A stretch of 64,000 bases of DNA, taken from the NCBI RefSeq assembly GCF_008386235.1, contig NZ_CP040671.1, positions 1,800,001-1,864,000 on the forward strand, in the 5' to 3' direction. The notes beneath the pieces were generated by a model that did not search any database, was not told the origin of the DNA, and saw only the letters and a program-made list of their open reading frames with translations. A program made the position numbers and the translations under genes. Shown one piece after another: positions 56,898 to 64,000 of the stretch (positions are counted from its first letter, which is position 1; every line of letters begins with the position of its first letter). The stretch comes from Thermosynechococcus sp. CL-1 (GTDB lineage: Bacteria > Cyanobacteriota > Cyanobacteriia > Thermosynechococcales > Thermosynechococcaceae).

Positions 56898-58634
56898 ATG
56901 CTCACGGAAACTCGTCCCCGTGATGTTCAAGTCGCAGAAATTGCGCCTGGGGTTTTGGTCTTGCGATCGCGCACTTGGGATCGGCTGAAGTTTGAAGTGG
57001 AGTATGGCCGTCAGCAGGGAACCACCTCCAATTCCTACCTGATCCGAGCACCCCAACCCGCCCTGCTGGATCCGCCAGGGGAATCCTTTACCCAAATTTA
57101 TTTGCAGGAACTCCAGCAGCACATTGATCTGAGTCAACTGCGGTACCTGATTCTCAGTCATGTCAACTCCAACCGTCTGGCGACCGTCAAGGTTTTGCTG
57201 GAAAAAGCGCCCCAGATCATTATCGTCTGCTCTAAAGCAGGGGCAGTAACCTTGCGCTCCACCCTTGGCGAGCAATTGAATCTCTGGATTCCCCGTGCGG
57301 AAACACCCCTAGAGTTAGGGGGCGATCGCCACCTAGCGTTTATTGCTGCTGCTACGCCCCGCTGGCCCGATGGCTTGATCACCGTTGATCCTCAGAATCA
57401 AATTGTGTTTACCGATAAGCTCTTTGGTGCCCATGTCTGTGGCGATAGCCTCTACGATGAGCAGTGGAAAAAACTCGATGCGGATCGTGCCTACTACTTT
57501 GAATGTTTGCATGCGGCGCAAACCCGCCAAGTGGAAAGTATTTTGGATCGCTTGGTAGAACTGACACCGCCACCGCGCCTCTATGCCCCCGCCCACGGCC
57601 CGATGGTCAAGTTTAGCCGTAGCCGCCTCTTTCAGGACTATCGCGACTGGTGCCAAGCCCAAACGGAACAGGACACCAAGGTGGCACTTTTCTATGCCTC
57701 TGCCTATGGCAATACAGCAATTCTAGCCAACGCGATCGCCCAAGGCTTAACCGCCGCCGGCGTTCAAGTGGAAGCCATTAACTGTGAAACCACACCCCCA
57801 GCAGAAATGCAAGCTCTGATCCACAGTAGCGACGGCTTTATCATTGGCTCGCCCACCCTAGGGGGACACATGCCGACACAGGTGCAAACCGCTTTGGGGT
57901 TTATCTTGGCGGAGGGCAGCCAAACCAAGCTGGCGGGGGTCTTTGGCTCCTATGGTTGGAGTGGCGAGGCCATTGATGACATTGAGCAAAAGTTGCTTGA
58001 TGCGGGCTATACCCTTGGCTTTGAAACGCTGCGGGTCAAGTTTACCCCCACGGCGAGCGATCTTGAAAAATGCCAAATTGCTGCCAACGAGTTTGCCCAA
58101 GCCCTGAAGAAACTGCGCAAGAGTCGCACCGTCCGCCCCCCCAGTCTCGTGGAGGCACAGGTGGATCGCACCGAACAAGCCATGAACCGGGTCGTGGGTT
58201 CCCTGTGTGTTCTGACCACCCTACCGGAAGGGTGTTTTCACCTTACCCAAGCGGCAGCGATTTTGGTGTCGTCGGTCTCCCAAGCCTCGTTTAATCCCCC
58301 CGGTATCACAGTGTCCTTGCCGCAGGAATGGGCAGAAAGCCTCTGCTTGGTGGGCGATCGCTTTGTCTTGAATATTCTCAAGGAAGGCAGTCCCCTCGTT
58401 CGCCAATTTCAGCAGGCGCAACGCCTTGGTGAGCAACAGTTAGCCACCCTTGGCCTCAAAAGCGCTGAGAGTGGTGCCCCGATTTTGCTCGATGCCCTTG
58501 CCTATTTGGAATGTACGGTAGAATCCCGCATGAACTGTGGCAACCACTGGCTCATCTACGCCGTGGTCGAGAGTGGTGAGTTGCTGCAAAGCAGTGGCTT
58601 AACGGCAATCCAACATCGCAAAACCAGCAGTTAG
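56898..58634 (+). CDS. flv1: Flavodiiron protein, Flv1-type with substituted iron ligands
   Basis: 578 aa. Order: metallo-beta-lactamase-like domain (1-250), flavodoxin domain (about 258-400, VALFYASAYGNTAILANAI), and a C-terminal flavin-reductase domain (about 425-578) typical of cyanobacterial type C proteins. The canonical H-x-E-x-D-H ligand motif is LSHVNSNRL here: His88, Asn90, Asn92, Arg93. TPRWPDG (Arg for His) and FTDKLFG (Lys for Asp) also differ; PAHGP keeps its His. This is the pattern of Flv1 or Flv2 subunits, which pair with a ligand-complete partner (Flv3 or Flv4) to reduce O2 at photosystem I or II. The partner is not in this window. Confidence 0.88.
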   Translation: MLTETRPRDVQVAEIAPGVLVLRSRTWDRLKFEVEYGRQQGTTSNSYLIRAPQPALLDPPGESFTQIYLQELQQHIDLSQLRYLILSHVNSNRLATVKVLLEKAPQIIIVCSKAGAVTLRSTLGEQLNLWIPRAETPLELGGDRHLAFIAAATPRWPDGLITVDPQNQIVFTDKLFGAHVCGDSLYDEQWKKLDADRAYYFECLHAAQTRQVESILDRLVELTPPPRLYAPAHGPMVKFSRSRLFQDYRDWCQAQTEQDTKVALFYASAYGNTAILANAIAQGLTAAGVQVEAINCETTPPAEMQALIHSSDGFIIGSPTLGGHMPTQVQTALGFILAEGSQTKLAGVFGSYGWSGEAIDDIEQKLLDAGYTLGFETLRVKFTPTASDLEKCQIAANEFAQALKKLRKSRTVRPPSLVEAQVDRTEQAMNRVVGSLCVLTTLPEGCFHLTQAAAILVSSVSQASFNPPGITVSLPQEWAESLCLVGDRFVLNILKEGSPLVRQFQQAQRLGEQQLATLGLKSAESGAPILLDALAYLECTVESRMNCGNHWLIYAVVESGELLQSSGLTAIQHRKTSS

Positions 58635-58643
58635 CACAGGGAG

Positions 58644-59096
58644 CTAAAACGCATTTTCAGCCGTTAATTCAGCCGCTTGTTGCTGTGCTAGCTCCTCGGG
58701 ATGGGTGAGCAGGTAGAGCATTGGCAGATCTTCTTCGCGAATATGGCGCACCACGAGGGCACCAATCGCCTCAATCGTCTCTGGCGTCAGCTTTTCAGGA
58801 TGACCCTGCACCTCCTCAAGCACCCCACTCAAATCCCGTAGCAGATTTTGGTGAGCCGCACGGTGGGAGAGATAGAGGGGATGGTTGGCGGCAGCCATCA
58901 GAGTTTCTTCGTGCTGGAAGTGGCGTTCCGTTTCGCTAGCGCACTCTAGTAATTGCGGCTTCACTTGCGAAAAGGTTGCTCCCTCAGCGATCGCCGAGCG
59001 TAACTGCTGTAACATCGCCAGCAGTGCCTGATGTTCCTGATCGATTTCCGCTAAGCCAGAGACAAACGCCGCTTGCCATGCCAGCCCATCCATCAA
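58644..59096 (-). CDS. Bacteriohemerythrin
   Basis: 150 aa, four-helix bundle. All seven ligands of the diiron site are present: His22, His59, Glu63, His78, His82, His118 and Asp123 (HFQHEE, HRAAH, HIREED). It binds O2 or NO, possibly for storage, sensing or detoxification; no sensor or signalling domain is attached. Convergent with the flavodiiron gene, 9 bp apart. Confidence 0.92.
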   Translation of the reverse strand: MMDGLAWQAAFVSGLAEIDQEHQALLAMLQQLRSAIAEGATFSQVKPQLLECASETERHFQHEETLMAAANHPLYLSHRAAHQNLLRDLSGVLEEVQGHPEKLTPETIEAIGALVVRHIREEDLPMLYLLTHPEELAQQQAAELTAENAF

Positions 59097-59212
59097 TTAA
59101 CCCTCCAGACTGCCACAGGGAAAAGACATTTTGACGTACTGTGTTCAGCCTAGCAGTCCCGCATTGCAGGAGGTGGGCACCGTTACAAAGTGTAGCGGAC
59201 TGGTACTTTTGG

Positions 59213-60295
59213 CTAAGAAGCCTTAAGGGCCACCCAATACTTACTCATAAAGTGGTGCTGCACCTCTTTGACCACTAGGCCCGCCTTTTCTAAGCGGATG
59301 TTGAGATCATCTTCGATGTAGTTGCGGTAAAAGGGTTCGTGGAAAAGGTTGGCAAAGTTTTCCATCATCGGGCGCTGCTCTGGGGAATCCAAGGCTTGAA
59401 TCGAGTCACAGATGACAAAGACACCCCCCGGCTGGAGAACGCGGGCGCATTCATTAATCACGTTTTGGCGCACTGGGGCGGGCAGTTCATGGAAGAGAAA
59501 GACACAGGTGATGGCACTAAAGTAGTTGTCCACGTAGGGCAAGCTTTCGGCATTCCCTTGAATGAGTTGTGGCAAATCCCCGGTCTGGGTAGCAAGAAGC
59601 GAGTTGGCCTTGCGCAAATAGGTGGGCGACAGATCAATGCCAAAGAGTGCCGCTTTTGGAAAGCCATAGCGCAGTTGTTTCAGGGTGCGACCGGTGCCAC
59701 AGGCAACATCGAGAATGCGTACAGGTGGCGTAGGAGGATGAGTGGCAAAATGTTGGGCAATGGGAGCAATCACGCGCCGCCGCATCGCATCTGCCGTGCC
59801 GCCAAAGAGCAGTTCCACTTGAACATCGTAGAGGTTGGCGGAGGTTTCACTGAGGTAGCCGTCGGTTTGGTAGTGGAAGTTTTGGCGATAATACTGCGGA
59901 TAGTCTTCAAGGCGCACGTTTTTGGCAAACTCCTGAAATTGGCGCGATCGCGCCCGCTGCCACATCTGCGGCAAATCTAGCCACAGCACTGGATAAAAGC
60001 GCAAAAACTCTTCCCAAGGGGCATCAAAGAGAAGTGTGGGGGGATACAAGCCAGCCGCCGCATCCTGCCAATCCTGCTGGAGTAGGGCTTCATAACGTTC
60101 CTTGAGCCATGCTTGCAATTCAGGGCTAAGGGGTTGCGTCCGCTCTTCGGTGGGAAAGAAGGTATTCAAAAGACGCGCACTCAGGGTTTTGTGGGCGATC
60201 GCAAAAATGTTTTTGCCCCATTGCAAGGCTTGATAACCACTGTGCAGCGTCTCTTCCACAAAGGGTAACTGAGAGGCAAAGGGCGCGACCAACAT
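59213..60295 (-). CDS. SAM-dependent methyltransferase
   Basis: 360 aa. The N-terminal 170 residues have no recognised domain. The C-terminal half is a class I methyltransferase: ILDVACGTGRTLKQL (motif I), LFGIDLSPTYL, FLFHELPAPVRQNVI and EKAGLVVKEVQHHF. The pattern is of UbiE/Coq5-like small-molecule methyltransferases. The acceptor is unknown. The gene is monocistronic between hemerythrin and the hpnA-like gene, all on the minus strand. Confidence 0.82.
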   Translation of the reverse strand: MLVAPFASQLPFVEETLHSGYQALQWGKNIFAIAHKTLSARLLNTFFPTEERTQPLSPELQAWLKERYEALLQQDWQDAAAGLYPPTLLFDAPWEEFLRFYPVLWLDLPQMWQRARSRQFQEFAKNVRLEDYPQYYRQNFHYQTDGYLSETSANLYDVQVELLFGGTADAMRRRVIAPIAQHFATHPPTPPVRILDVACGTGRTLKQLRYGFPKAALFGIDLSPTYLRKANSLLATQTGDLPQLIQGNAESLPYVDNYFSAITCVFLFHELPAPVRQNVINECARVLQPGGVFVICDSIQALDSPEQRPMMENFANLFHEPFYRNYIEDDLNIRLEKAGLVVKEVQHHFMSKYWVALKAS

Positions 60296-60344
60296 AGCTC
60301 TTAACTAAACTTCATAATTTCCATTCCTCACTATATCGCAAACC

Positions 60345-61334
60345 CTAAGGGCAGTACCCCCGTTCGCGGTACCAAGTCACGGCGTCTCGGAGCGCCTCCT
60401 CAATCGGCGTCTGGGGCAAGCCCAATTCGGCCACGGCTTTGCGGGCATCGTAAAACATTTTTTGCTGTGCCATTCGCACCCCATCCACAGGAATCGCGGG
60501 TGGTTTGCCCAAAGACCCCAGCACCACTTCATCAAACCAAGCCACTACAAGGGGAATCACCACGGGAATTTCACCCAAGGGGCGCGGCAGCCCAGTGATC
60601 GCAGCTAACCGTTCTAGAATGTCCGCCAGCGTTAGGTTTTGGTGACCGAGGATGTAGCGTTCACCGGTTTTGCCTTTTTCCAAGGCCAAGAGATGACCGA
60701 TCGCCACATCCCGCACATGGATCAGGTTCAACCCCGTGTTGACATAAAAGGGCATCTGTCGCCGCAAAAAACGCAGGATCATCTCACCAGTGGGGGTGGG
60801 CTTCGCATCCCAAGCGCCAATGGGGGTACTGGGATTGACAATGACAATATCTTGCCCTTGGCGGATCGCCGCGTGAGCCACCTGCTCTGCCCAGTACTTG
60901 GAGCGCTTGTACTCGCTAATCAGCTTTTCGGGGGGGCTTTGGTAGGCTTCGGTGGTGGGTTGGCCACTGGGATCCACCCCAATGGCGGCCACGGAACTGG
61001 TGTAAACGGTGCGCTCAATGCCAGCCTCACGGGCAGCAGCTAAGATGCGACGGGTGCCCTCCACATTGACGGCATAGAGGAGGGAGCGATCGCGCCGCCA
61101 CAGACTGTAATGGGCGGCAACATGAAAGAGCACTTGGCACCCTTGCATCAAGGGCACTAAGTCACTGGTGCGGAGATCTCCCTGCACCAACGCCACATCC
61201 CACGCCCTGAGATGGGCAGCCTGCTCTGGTTGGCGCACAAGGGCACGGACACGATACCCCCTCTCGGCAAGGACTTGTGCCACATGGGTACCGACAAAGC
61301 CACTGGCACCCGTGAGAAAGGCGGTGGTGCTCAA
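60345..61334 (-). CDS. hpnA: HpnA-like NAD-dependent epimerase (hopanoid-associated)
   Basis: 329 aa. Extended [19 protein letters not shown], then [20 protein letters not shown], and the Tyr-Lys of [11 protein letters not shown], with VNPSTPIG and [16 protein letters not shown]. This set matches the hopanoid-associated sugar epimerase family; HpnA is proposed to act in side-chain formation of bacteriohopanepolyols. Its ATG overlaps the gyrA stop (4 bp), so it is translated with gyrA. The function is inferred from the family, not the context. Confidence 0.85.
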   Translation of the reverse strand: MSTTAFLTGASGFVGTHVAQVLAERGYRVRALVRQPEQAAHLRAWDVALVQGDLRTSDLVPLMQGCQVLFHVAAHYSLWRRDRSLLYAVNVEGTRRILAAAREAGIERTVYTSSVAAIGVDPSGQPTTEAYQSPPEKLISEYKRSKYWAEQVAHAAIRQGQDIVIVNPSTPIGAWDAKPTPTGEMILRFLRRQMPFYVNTGLNLIHVRDVAIGHLLALEKGKTGERYILGHQNLTLADILERLAAITGLPRPLGEIPVVIPLVVAWFDEVVLGSLGKPPAIPVDGVRMAQQKMFYDARKAVAELGLPQTPIEEALRDAVTWYRERGYCP

Positions 61335-63892
61335 TCTTCCTCGGCCTCCATGCTACCGGGGGGCAAGACGGCTGCCGTGACAATCACATCATCCTCATCT
61401 AGGCGTTGCAGACGGACGCCCGTGGCCGATCGCGACTGCGAGGAAATATCCATTACCTTTTGGCGAATAATGATGCCGCGACTGGTGACAATCATCAATT
61501 CATCCTCGGCATTGACAATCCGCAGAGCCGCCAGTTGATCCTCGTTACTTTTGGCTTTGAATTTGGTGGCGGTAATGCCCATGCCGGCGCGGTTTTGCAG
61601 CCGAAACTGTTGCACGGGTACCCGCTTGCCGTAGCCATTGGTGGTAATCACCAGTACCCAAGGGCCTTCACTGTGCGCCACCGTCTCCTCAGCGTCTTCC
61701 ATCTCGGCACTGTCATCCTCCGGGGGGGTAGCAAAACGGTTGGCGATCGCCGCCGGCAGAATATCCATCCCCACTAGTTCATCCCCCGGCCGCAGGCTCA
61801 TGGATTTGACCCCCCGCGTGGCACGGCCAAGGGGGCGCAGTTGATCGTGACTGGCGCGAAAATGAATGGCCATGCCCTGCCGCGAGCCGATGATAATGGT
61901 GTCCTCTTCGCGGGTACGCCGCACCCACCGCAGTTGATCCCCCTCTTCAAGGGAAATGGCAATCAGGCCATTGGTGCGGATATTACTAAAGGCCGCTAGT
62001 GCCGTTTTCTTAATGAAGCCCTTGCGGGTGAGCATCACCAGATACTCGTCTTCACTAAACTCTTGGACGGCAATGACGGAGGTAATTTTTTCCTCGCGGG
62101 GAATGGGCAGCAGTTGGACAATGGGAGTGCCGCGGGCTTGGCGCGAGCCACTGGGAATTTGGTAGGCGGGCAAGGCATAGACTAAACCGCGATCGCTAAA
62201 GAAAAGAATGCGATCGTGATCATTACAGCTAAAGAAGTGCTCAACGGCATCATCCTCTTTAATCTCTGCCCCTTTGCGTCCCCGCCCATCGCGACTTTGG
62301 GCTTCAAAGGTATCCACAGGCATGCGCTTGATGTAGCCCTGCTGGGTAACGAGAATGACAGATTTATCGTTGGCAATTAAATCGGTGTCGCTAATCTCGC
62401 CATCCGCTTGCACAATCAGCGATCGGCGGGGCGTGGCAAACTTGGCCTTGAGTTCGGTGACTTCTTTTTCAATAATCTCCAGTACCCGCTGCCGATTGGC
62501 CAAAATATCGCGATAATCGGCTATTTGCCGCTGAAGGTCTGCGTGCTCCCGCTCAATTTTTTCCGCCTCTAAGGCGGTGAGGCGCCGCAGTTGCATCTGC
62601 AAAATGGCATCGGCTTGGGCTTCACTGAGGGCATAGGTTTGCATCAATTGCTGACGAGCAAGGGCCGTGTCACTGGCACTGCGAATGAGTTGAATCACGG
62701 CATCGAGATTGGCCAGCGCCACCAGCAACCCTTGGAGCAGGTGATCCCGTTCTTCAGCCTTGCGCAGGGCATAGCGGGTACGGCGGGCGATCGCCTCTTC
62801 ACGGAAACTAAGGAACACCTCTAAACTGCGTTTGAGGGTCAGCAATTGCGGCTCGCCATTGACGATCGCCAGCATATTGGCGCCAAAATTCACCTGTAGG
62901 GGGGTTTGCTTGTAGAGATTGTTGAGCACCACCCGTGGGTAAGCCTCCCGCTTTAGCTCAATCACCACCCGAATGCCGTCGCGATCGCTTTCGTCCCGCA
63001 GATCGGCAATGCCCTCAATTTTTTTCTCGTTGACCAACTCGGCAATTTTTTCCATCAGCGCTGCCTTGTTGGTTTGGTAGGGCAACTCCGTCACGATAAT
63101 CGCCTCACGGGGTTGGCGACCCGGTGCTTCAAGGGTTTCAATCGTGGCCACTGCCCGCAGCGTCATCGAGCCGCGACCGGTGGTGTAGGCCTCTTCAATG
63201 CCCCCTTGGCCGAGGATATGCCCCCCGGTGGGAAAATCAGGCCCCGGAATGTAGCGCATTAGCTCGCGATCGCTGATCTGGGGGTTATGGATAAGAGCCA
63301 CCAGCCCATCCACCAGTTCTCCCAAATTATGGGGCGGGATATTCGTCGCCATCCCCACGGCAATGCCGGAGGTGCCATTGAGCAGCAACTGGGGAATCCG
63401 CGCCGGTAAAACTAGGGGTTCCTGCTGCGAGCCGTCAAAGTTATCAACAAAGTCAACGGTTTCCTGCTCGATGTCCTGCAAGAGGGCTGCTGTGGCTAGG
63501 GCTTGCAGCCGACATTCGGTGTAGCGCATCGCGGCCGGCGGATCATTGTCAATGGAGCCAAAGTTGCCATGGCCTTCAATGAGGGGGTGACGCATCGAAA
63601 AGTCCTGCGCCATCCGCACGAGGGCATCATAGACCGCTGAATCGCCGTGGGGGTGATATTTCCCTAGCACTTCCCCCACCACACGAGCACATTTGCGGAA
63701 GGGGCGATCGCTGGTCAGCCCCAACTCATGCATGGCATAAAGGATGCGGCGGTGTACGGGTTTGAGACCATCGCGGGCATCGGGAAGGGCACGCCCAACA
63801 ATGACGCTCATGGCATATTCAAGGTATGAGCGCGAAATTTCGTCCCGCAACTCAGTGGGAATGATCCGAGAAGAATCAGCAGCAAAGCTCAT
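61331..63892 (-). CDS. gyrA: DNA gyrase subunit A
   Basis: 853 aa, full length. N-terminal breakage-reunion domain: [17 protein letters not shown], the quinolone region [16 protein letters not shown], and the catalytic Tyr124 in MRYTECRL. The C-terminal beta-pinwheel begins at about 510; the GyrA box appears as [10 protein letters not shown], altered from the textbook QRRGGKG. The protein introduces negative supercoils with GyrB. No gyrB is nearby. It is the first gene of a unit with the hpnA-like gene. ParC is the alternative, but cyanobacterial gyrase A paralogues look like this. Confidence 0.95.
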   Translation of the reverse strand: MSFAADSSRIIPTELRDEISRSYLEYAMSVIVGRALPDARDGLKPVHRRILYAMHELGLTSDRPFRKCARVVGEVLGKYHPHGDSAVYDALVRMAQDFSMRHPLIEGHGNFGSIDNDPPAAMRYTECRLQALATAALLQDIEQETVDFVDNFDGSQQEPLVLPARIPQLLLNGTSGIAVGMATNIPPHNLGELVDGLVALIHNPQISDRELMRYIPGPDFPTGGHILGQGGIEEAYTTGRGSMTLRAVATIETLEAPGRQPREAIIVTELPYQTNKAALMEKIAELVNEKKIEGIADLRDESDRDGIRVVIELKREAYPRVVLNNLYKQTPLQVNFGANMLAIVNGEPQLLTLKRSLEVFLSFREEAIARRTRYALRKAEERDHLLQGLLVALANLDAVIQLIRSASDTALARQQLMQTYALSEAQADAILQMQLRRLTALEAEKIEREHADLQRQIADYRDILANRQRVLEIIEKEVTELKAKFATPRRSLIVQADGEISDTDLIANDKSVILVTQQGYIKRMPVDTFEAQSRDGRGRKGAEIKEDDAVEHFFSCNDHDRILFFSDRGLVYALPAYQIPSGSRQARGTPIVQLLPIPREEKITSVIAVQEFSEDEYLVMLTRKGFIKKTALAAFSNIRTNGLIAISLEEGDQLRWVRRTREEDTIIIGSRQGMAIHFRASHDQLRPLGRATRGVKSMSLRPGDELVGMDILPAAIANRFATPPEDDSAEMEDAEETVAHSEGPWVLVITTNGYGKRVPVQQFRLQNRAGMGITATKFKAKSNEDQLAALRIVNAEDELMIVTSRGIIIRQKVMDISSQSRSATGVRLQRLDEDDVIVTAAVLPPGSMEAEED

Positions 63893-64000
63893 GGGCGTGT
63901 TTTACCAAGCAATTAATCGGGAAGCCTTGTTGTTCAGTTGGAAAATTTAATGATATCACGCCAGCCTGAACGCCAACCTTAACCCCTCTCTGCTGCGGCG

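Noticed and set aside
60345..61043. 134-codon plus-strand frame in the hpnA-like gene
   Set aside because: Shadow of a well-conserved minus-strand SDR gene.

Overview
The window is chromosomal DNA of a unicellular cyanobacterium, most likely a thermophile close to Thermosynechococcus. The reasons are the photosystem genes (psbH, psbN, ycf4), a flavodiiron protein, a CRR7-type NDH-1 factor, sdhA, tatA, and scattered copies of the cyanobacterial palindrome GCGATCGC (for example 1725-1732 and 3096-3103). The genus is inferred from gene content and general sequence character, not from a search.

Layout. 1-17351 is mostly housekeeping: a groEL cut by the left edge, a CAP-domain protein, a CRR7-like protein, argB, a C-terminal processing protease, a CDF metal transporter, a geranylgeranyl-reductase-like flavoprotein followed by type 2 IPP isomerase, an egtC-egtB ergothioneine pair, an ATP-grasp ligase, a cobalamin riboswitch in front of a His-rich cbiX, and leuA overlapping a small zinc-ribbon membrane protein. 

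17356-38851 is one long minus-strand surface-polysaccharide locus. In transcription order it runs: ATP-grasp protein, HAD phosphatase, methyltransferase, fdtA-like and fdtB-like amino-sugar genes, a GT2-FkbM fusion, two truncated genes, several glycosyltransferases, an asparagine-synthase-like amidotransferase, an EpsG/Wzy-like polymerase, another glycosyltransferase, a UDP-sugar dehydrogenase, a UDP-glucuronate epimerase and a Wzc-like chain-length protein. Much of it is visibly AT-richer than its flanks, and it abuts a tRNA-Pro(GGG) gene. It holds a 764-bp near-perfect direct repeat 3185 bp apart. The repeat gives two glycosyltransferase genes the same 5' end and unrelated 3' ends, and leaves a truncated GT4 gene joined to a truncated aminotransferase gene. 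I regard this recombined module as the most interesting part of the window.

39055-46534 holds an alpha/beta hydrolase, a creatininase-family protein, an MFS transporter, a probable gene remnant, three tandem copies of a membrane-anchored coiled-coil gene that differ by in-frame 7- and 11-residue repeats, and clpB. 46761-50837 holds ycf4, psbN (opposite strand), psbH, tatA, pth, a MacB-type permease and a sugar-ABC permease coupled to a 33-codon ORF. 50834-63892 holds a two-gene potassium-channel/RCK unit, sdhA, a GNAT acetyltransferase, a PBP4-type DD-carboxypeptidase, a Flv1-type flavodiiron protein convergent with a hemerythrin, a methyltransferase, an hpnA-like epimerase, and gyrA.

How the parts work together. 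The polysaccharide locus has genes for uronic acids (dehydrogenase, epimerase), probable uronamides (AsnB-like) and a 3-amino-3,6-dideoxyhexose (FdtA/FdtB), plus assembly and polymerisation. No flippase and no priming glycosyltransferase are visible, so these must lie elsewhere. No CRISPR array, transposase, rRNA or complete prophage was seen.
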